10,842 bases of DNA, from NCBI GenBank assembly GCA_024645305.1, contig JAHEFU010000091.1, forward strand, positions 1-10,842, written 5' to 3'. Position 1 is the stretch's first letter. Every line of letters begins with the position of its first letter. The notes beneath the pieces were generated by a model. That model saw only the letters and a list, made by a program, of their open reading frames with translations, had not been told where the DNA came from and did no database searches. This stretch comes from Planctomycetales bacterium. GTDB taxonomy: Bacteria; 4484-113; JAFGCY01. Position numbers and translations under genes: made by a program. Positions 7,583-10,842 of this stretch are shown here, piece by piece.

Positions 7583-7626
7583 ACCATGGCTGCATCCTGC
7601 CTGTAGCGGGATGCAGCACCCATGGT
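7583..7626. terminator. Long hairpin between convergent genes, probable bidirectional terminator
   Basis: ACCATG (7583-7588) and GCTGCATCC (7589-7597) pair with GGATGCAGC (7609-7617) and CATGGT (7621-7626). This gives 15 paired bases, interrupted by one 3-base bulge (7618-7620), with an 11-base loop. It is the strongest secondary structure in the convergent intergenic region (7483-7679), where both flanking genes need to end. On the plus strand it is followed by a short T-containing stretch (TGTT). Confidence 0.5.
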
Positions 7627-7667
7627 TGTTCCTGCTGCGCGGGAATGACCTCCAACTGCCCCCGGCC

Positions 7668-7690
7668 CCCTGCCCTCAATCAGGGCAGGG
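7668..7690 (-). terminator. Hairpin spanning the stop codon of the 7680-9323 gene
   Basis: CCCTGCCCT (7668-7676) and AGGGCAGGG (7682-7690) form a perfect 9-bp stem with a 5-base loop. The stop codon TGA of the minus-strand gene (7680-7682) lies in the loop and first stem pair, so the last codons are part of the structure. No T-tract follows in the minus direction. It may terminate transcription or protect the mRNA end. Confidence 0.4.
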
Positions 7691-9323
7691 CCTTGGCCAC
7701 CACGTAGATATGGTTGCTTTCCACGCCGTCGCCATTCTTCGCGAACACGTAGCCATCGGTCAGGGTCGGATGGAACTTGGCAGTTCCCGCAGGAACCCAG
7801 CCGTTGATGATGAAATTCGGGGGTGGAATATTGGCCTGCCAGGTGAGTGTGCCGACATCAATCACATCACCGCTGCCGTCGGCCTTGCTGTTGGCAATGA
7901 AGCTGAACTCCGTCTGTCCGTTGGAATTGAAGGCCAGGTTGCGCACCTTGTAGGCGGTTTCCGCCGTCAGGCCGTCGCCCTCCACCGCCGCCCAGTCCGG
8001 GTCCGCCGGGTCGGGCATGATGAAGATCGTCACGACCGCGTCGGGCACGTAGATGAAGTGGATGCTGTTCTGCGTGTCACTGCCGGCGGAGATGCCGTCC
8101 ATGGAGAACTGGGTGTCCGTGTAGAGCGGGTCGAACTGCACCTCGCCGCTGGACTGGTTGATGTCCAGCACGGCACCCGCGTCCGAGCTGCGGATCTCCA
8201 CGCCCGCGCCTCCGGTCACGTCGAGGCCCTCGTCCGTGATCCGGAACGTGAAGCTGTTGCCGATGATCGCGTCCGTCAGGATGTAGGGATCGGGCTGGGT
8301 GCCCGTGCCCTGCGCGGGCTTGTCAAGGAAGTCCAGCACGATGAAGGGCGGGTTGTCAGCGGGTACGAACACGGGGGCGGGCTGGAAGCCGAGGTTGCCC
8401 AGACCGTCATCCAGGCGCACGAAGTAGCCGTTGCCGGGCAGGGGGGCCGCCGGGCTGTAGCTGAAGGCCAGACGGTCCTGGCTGCGGTCCCCCACGGCTT
8501 CATTCAGCAGCACATTGCCTAGCTGGGTCGTGCCCGCTCCGATCTTCTCGAAGATCGCATAGCCACCGCTGCCGCCGTTGCCGAAGTTGACGCCGATGGG
8601 CGTGATGTCCGCCAGGTTGATCAGGCCGTTGCCATCGCCGTCCACCACGCTCTGGGCAGTCTCGACATCGAATCCGCCGGGCTGGGCACTGAGGAAGTTC
8701 TGGGCCAGCGGTGTCAGGTCGGCCACATTGACCTCGCCGTTCTGGTCGTAGTCCGCCGGGTTGTTGTAGTACCAGCTGACCGTCTGGCTGGCATTGTTCC
8801 ACTTCAGCAGCCGGGGTATCGCCGCCTGCTTGTCATTGACTTTTCCAGCTGCGCGCATTGCGGCCTGCGGTTCGAGCGCGAAATGCAGGCTGGCAATACT
8901 GCCATCGCCGCTGAAGCCGGCCTGCCCATCCGGATGGATCAGCACCTGGCCGGCCTGCAGCTGGCCCGGGCCCGTGACCTGCAGCAGGCTGAGGGTTTCA
9001 TCCGCATTGCCAAAGAGCGCGGCGGGGCCTGCCACCAGCGGGTTCAGGAGTGCGCCGTCGTATTCAATTTCATAGTACAGCGCCCTGAGATTGCGGGCGT
9101 CCTGCGCCGTAATGTCCACCAGGAGTTCGTCACCATCCAGGCGCGAGCTGAGGGCGAAGCCGGCCGCGGAGGAATCCGCGCCGAGAAAGCTTGCCGCGAG
9201 CACGTGCAGCTGCAGGCTGGCGGAGGCATCCCGCTCCGCATCAGGCGTGGGAGCTCTGCCGCCACAGGAGGCGAGCAGGGCCGCGCAGAGCAGGGACAGG
9301 CCGGTAGCAATTCGAATCCACAT
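7680..9323 (-). CDS. Lipoprotein with cohesin-like and dockerin-like domains and two Ig-like modules
   Basis: The 547-residue product starts with a signal peptide ending LLASC (Cys20 lipidated, Gly at +2). A G-rich stretch about eight bases upstream may serve as Shine-Dalgarno. Residues 55-150 are cohesin-like (LYYEIEYDGALLNP, SIASLHFALEP). A Trp linker (WNNASQTVSWYYNN) precedes dockerin-like loops D191-D202 and D228-D239, both with complete calcium ligands. An Fn3-like segment follows (254-320). The C-terminus differs from the other members: there is no propeller. Instead it has one module at about 339-428 (opening GTGTQPDPYI), which resembles residues 359-485 of the 4600-7482 product, and a second, looser copy at about 448-540. 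This is the shortest full member of the family. It runs towards the plus-strand paralogues and has its own promoter candidate. Role is unknown; surface display is inferred. Confidence 0.9.
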   Translation of the reverse strand: MWIRIATGLSLLCAALLASCGGRAPTPDAERDASASLQLHVLAASFLGADSSAAGFALSSRLDGDELLVDITAQDARNLRALYYEIEYDGALLNPLVAGPAALFGNADETLSLLQVTGPGQLQAGQVLIHPDGQAGFSGDGSIASLHFALEPQAAMRAAGKVNDKQAAIPRLLKWNNASQTVSWYYNNPADYDQNGEVNVADLTPLAQNFLSAQPGGFDVETAQSVVDGDGNGLINLADITPIGVNFGNGGSGGYAIFEKIGAGTTQLGNVLLNEAVGDRSQDRLAFSYSPAAPLPGNGYFVRLDDGLGNLGFQPAPVFVPADNPPFIVLDFLDKPAQGTGTQPDPYILTDAIIGNSFTFRITDEGLDVTGGAGVEIRSSDAGAVLDINQSSGEVQFDPLYTDTQFSMDGISAGSDTQNSIHFIYVPDAVVTIFIMPDPADPDWAAVEGDGLTAETAYKVRNLAFNSNGQTEFSFIANSKADGSGDVIDVGTLTWQANIPPPNFIINGWVPAGTAKFHPTLTDGYVFAKNGDGVESNHIYVVAKALP

Positions 9324-9356
9324 GGGGACCCCCGAAGGAATAAGCAGTACAGATAG

Positions 9357-9385
9357 ATACTATGGCAGTGCAGGCCAAAGGTCAA
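9357..9385 (-). promoter_or_regulatory. Candidate promoter of the 7680-9323 lipoprotein gene
   Basis: Read on the minus strand, TTGACC (9380-9385, 5/6 to consensus) is followed after exactly 17 bp by TAGTAT (9357-9362, 4/6). Initiation would fall near base 9350, giving a leader of about 27 bases before the ATG at 9321-9323. Two bases of the -35 hexamer belong to the outermost unit of the neighbouring heptad repeat. Confidence 0.5.
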
Positions 9386-9516
9386 TGATCAGTAGTCAGT
9401 GGTGAGTGATCAGTGGTGAGTAGTCAGTGGTGAGTGGTGTGTAGTCAGAAAGATCTACCCACTGCCTACTGCCTACTGCACTCTGCCCTCTGCCTACTGC
9501 CCTCTGCCTACTGACT
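9384..9516. repeat. Two-arm heptanucleotide repeat, 19 units of 7 bp
   Basis: The 133 bp divide exactly into 19 heptamers without a slip. Plus-strand bases 9384-9446 hold nine units of the type AGTGGTG, AGTAGTC or AGTGATC. Bases 9447-9453 (AGAAAGA) are a divergent central unit. Bases 9454-9516 hold nine units of the type ACTGCCT, TCTGCCC or ACTGACT. The second arm is roughly the reverse complement of the first, so an imperfect long hairpin is possible (for example ACTGACT against AGTCAGT at 9394-9400 is perfect). Short heptanucleotide tandem repeats are known between genes in filamentous cyanobacteria; this one is similar in kind, but I cannot assign it to a named class. It has no spacer structure and no open reading frame. 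Confidence 0.85.
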
Positions 9517-10764
9517 CCCCACCGTGCCGTAGCCGATGGTCTGCCAGACGCCGGCGGCGAATTTCATGATCACGCGCTGGCCGGAATGGTCCGTGTACTT
9601 CAGCCAGGGATCGCCATTCATGGTGCTCACACTGACTTCCTGCGTGAAGTCCACATGGGCACTGAGCGCTTCGCTCCACCAGCCCGTGGCATCGCGGTAG
9701 GCCCCCATGATGGTGTCGCCCTCGCGGAATACGAGGGTCAGGCCCTGCGCACTGTGCCAGGTGGCGAAGCAGCCGAACTCACGGTTGGCTTCCGCACTGA
9801 CGGTCTGGCCCGGACCCTGCTCGGGACCGACACTCAGCCGGCCCTCCTCGCTGAGGTTGATCAGGGTCACGCTGCCGTCCTCCAGCTCCAGGCGGGTCTC
9901 TGTGCGGAAGCGCGTGGAATAACTCCGCGCGGCTGCTGCGGGCTCTTCGGCCGGAGGCGGATCGAGGGCCGGCTCGGCCTGGCGGCCCGGCGGCTGGGGC
10001 AGGGCTGCGCCGCTGGCTCCGCCGTCGCCATAGTAGTAATAGTTGTTCGTCACACTGTTGTCATTGACAACCGTTTCGGGGGCAGCCTGCCCGGGGTCGT
10101 CGTAATACTGCCGGTCCCGGTCGTAGCCGTACTCCGGATAGTCCGGCGCGGTGTACAGCGGGCGCTGCTGCTGGAACTGGTCCTGGTAGCCGAGTCCCAT
10201 CACGGGATAGCCGTACTGGATCACCAGCGGCTGGCCGCTTCTGTAGTAATTGTTGTAATAGGGATTGGCATAGCCGCCGCAGCCGCAGCCGGTGTAGCAG
10301 CCACCGACGTGGCCGCCGTAGGCCACCTGGGGCAGGCCGATGTACTGGCTGTCCGGCAGCACACGTTCGCTGCCACTTTCCAGTCCGCGGGGGATGAACA
10401 CGCGGTAACCGCCGCGGTCATTGGGATGCGTGCCCGTCTCGCCGTAGCCGTAGCTGAAGTCATTGTCATAGACGGGCTGGCGGTGGCGATGGCGGCCCGT
10501 GTACAGCCGGTTGCCGAAGTCCGCGCGCAGGTCACCGTCGCGGTAGCTCAGGGACAGGCCCGGCGTGTAGCCGTAGTTGTAGCCATAGTTGTAGTAGTAG
10601 GGATTGCCGTAGTAGCCGTAGCTGTAGACCTGTCCGTTGACATAGGTCCGCTCCCCGGAGTCGAAACGCAGCCGCAGGGAGAAGTCGTCATCAGCTGCCG
10701 CAGGAACGCAGAAGCAGCCCATTGCCACGAGACTCAGGATAACTGTCCGGATCAATCTGCCCAT
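9508..10764 (-). CDS. Secreted Tyr/Gly-rich protein of unknown function
   Basis: I do not recognise a named family. The start is firm: GGAGGT (10770-10775) lies five bases before the ATG. The 418-residue product begins with a Sec signal peptide (two Arg, hydrophobic core, PAAA before Asp25), so cleavage near residue 24 is likely; Cys17 and Cys19 lie inside the leader and do not form a convincing lipobox. Residues 41-66 contain 12 Tyr in 26 positions. Further Tyr/Gly/Asn-rich patches lie at 150-175, including a C-Y-T-G-C-G-C-G-G cluster (Cys156, 160, 162), and at 237-249 (NNYYYYGDGG). A Pro/Ala/Glu-rich hinge (255-280) separates this low-complexity half from a compact C-terminal half (about 281-415) rich in beta-like strands and Trp. 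Envelope or matrix structure is a guess from composition. The last two codons and the TAG stop are formed by the heptad repeat. Confidence 0.85.
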   Translation of the reverse strand: MGRLIRTVILSLVAMGCFCVPAAADDDFSLRLRFDSGERTYVNGQVYSYGYYGNPYYYNYGYNYGYTPGLSLSYRDGDLRADFGNRLYTGRHRHRQPVYDNDFSYGYGETGTHPNDRGGYRVFIPRGLESGSERVLPDSQYIGLPQVAYGGHVGGCYTGCGCGGYANPYYNNYYRSGQPLVIQYGYPVMGLGYQDQFQQQRPLYTAPDYPEYGYDRDRQYYDDPGQAAPETVVNDNSVTNNYYYYGDGGASGAALPQPPGRQAEPALDPPPAEEPAAAARSYSTRFRTETRLELEDGSVTLINLSEEGRLSVGPEQGPGQTVSAEANREFGCFATWHSAQGLTLVFREGDTIMGAYRDATGWWSEALSAHVDFTQEVSVSTMNGDPWLKYTDHSGQRVIMKFAAGVWQTIGYGTVGSQ

Positions 10765-10775
10765 GTACTACCTCC

Positions 10776-10815
10776 GGGCGCAAGCCCACGCATTCCCCAT
10801 GCGTATACATATATA
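10776..10815 (-). promoter_or_regulatory. Leader and AT-rich promoter region of the Tyr/Gly-rich protein gene
   Basis: Upstream of the Shine-Dalgarno are two small perfect inverted repeats: GGGC/GCCC with a 4-base loop (10776-10787) and CGCAT/ATGCG with a 5-base loop (10789-10803). Beyond them lies an AT-rich block (10804-10815) that could contain the -10 element. No convincing -35 box at the right distance was found, so the promoter call is weak. The rest of the edge (10816-10842) shows nothing recognisable. Confidence 0.3.
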
Positions 10816-10842
10816 GACTACCAGAAAGGACAGGCGGTTCGG

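Noticed and set aside
7611..8522. Plus-strand open frame of 303 residues
   Set aside because: It starts within the intergenic hairpin and runs antisense through the lipoprotein gene at 7680-9323. Its Val/Arg/Asp/His-rich product shows no domain.
1..9323. Cellulosome gene cluster
   Set aside because: Cohesin- and dockerin-like modules are present, but there is no glycoside hydrolase, carbohydrate-binding module or multi-cohesin scaffoldin, and each module pair sits within one lipoprotein.
9384..9516. CRISPR array
   Set aside because: Units are contiguous 7-mers with no 30-bp spacers, and no cas gene is in the window.

Overview
The window carries six protein genes and almost no spare DNA. The sequence is GC-rich, the genes use Shine-Dalgarno-type starts, and several products have classical lipoprotein signal peptides with no Asp after the modified Cys. 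This suggests a Gram-negative-type (diderm) bacterium with many surface lipoproteins. I cannot place it to phylum from sequence alone. An uncultivated or environmental lineage is plausible, because cohesin/dockerin-like modules outside cellulosomes are scattered through such groups. No rRNA, tRNA, CRISPR array, transposase or phage gene was seen.

Layout, left to right. Bases 1-1544 (+) hold the 3' part of a large dockerin/beta-propeller protein whose 5' end lies outside the window. Bases 1584-2483 (+) encode an EamA/DMT-family ten-helix transporter that looks leaderless. Bases 2556-4538 (+) and 4600-7482 (+) encode two more large lipoproteins of the same family and are probably co-transcribed. 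Bases 7483-7679 form a convergent intergenic region containing three strong hairpins. Bases 7680-9323 (-) encode a fourth family member without a propeller. Bases 9384-9516 hold a 133-bp heptanucleotide repeat with a pyrimidine-rich and a purine-rich arm. Bases 9508-10764 (-) encode a secreted Tyr/Gly-rich protein, with its leader and AT-rich promoter region at the right edge.

The main theme is a family of four paralogues. The complete members share a signal peptide, a lipobox, a cohesin-like beta-sandwich, a short Trp-containing linker, a dockerin-like pair of calcium-binding loops and an Fn3-like segment. After that the C-terminus differs: a seven-blade propeller, an Ig-like module plus PKD plus seven-blade propeller, or two Ig-like modules. 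Cohesins and dockerins are normally partners on different proteins. Having both in each lipoprotein raises the possibility of a self-assembling or cross-linked surface layer that displays different C-terminal heads. That is inference; no enzyme domain or cellulosome component is present. The transporter has no evident link to the family. The Tyr/Gly-rich exported protein could be another envelope or matrix component, but nothing in the sequence proves it.
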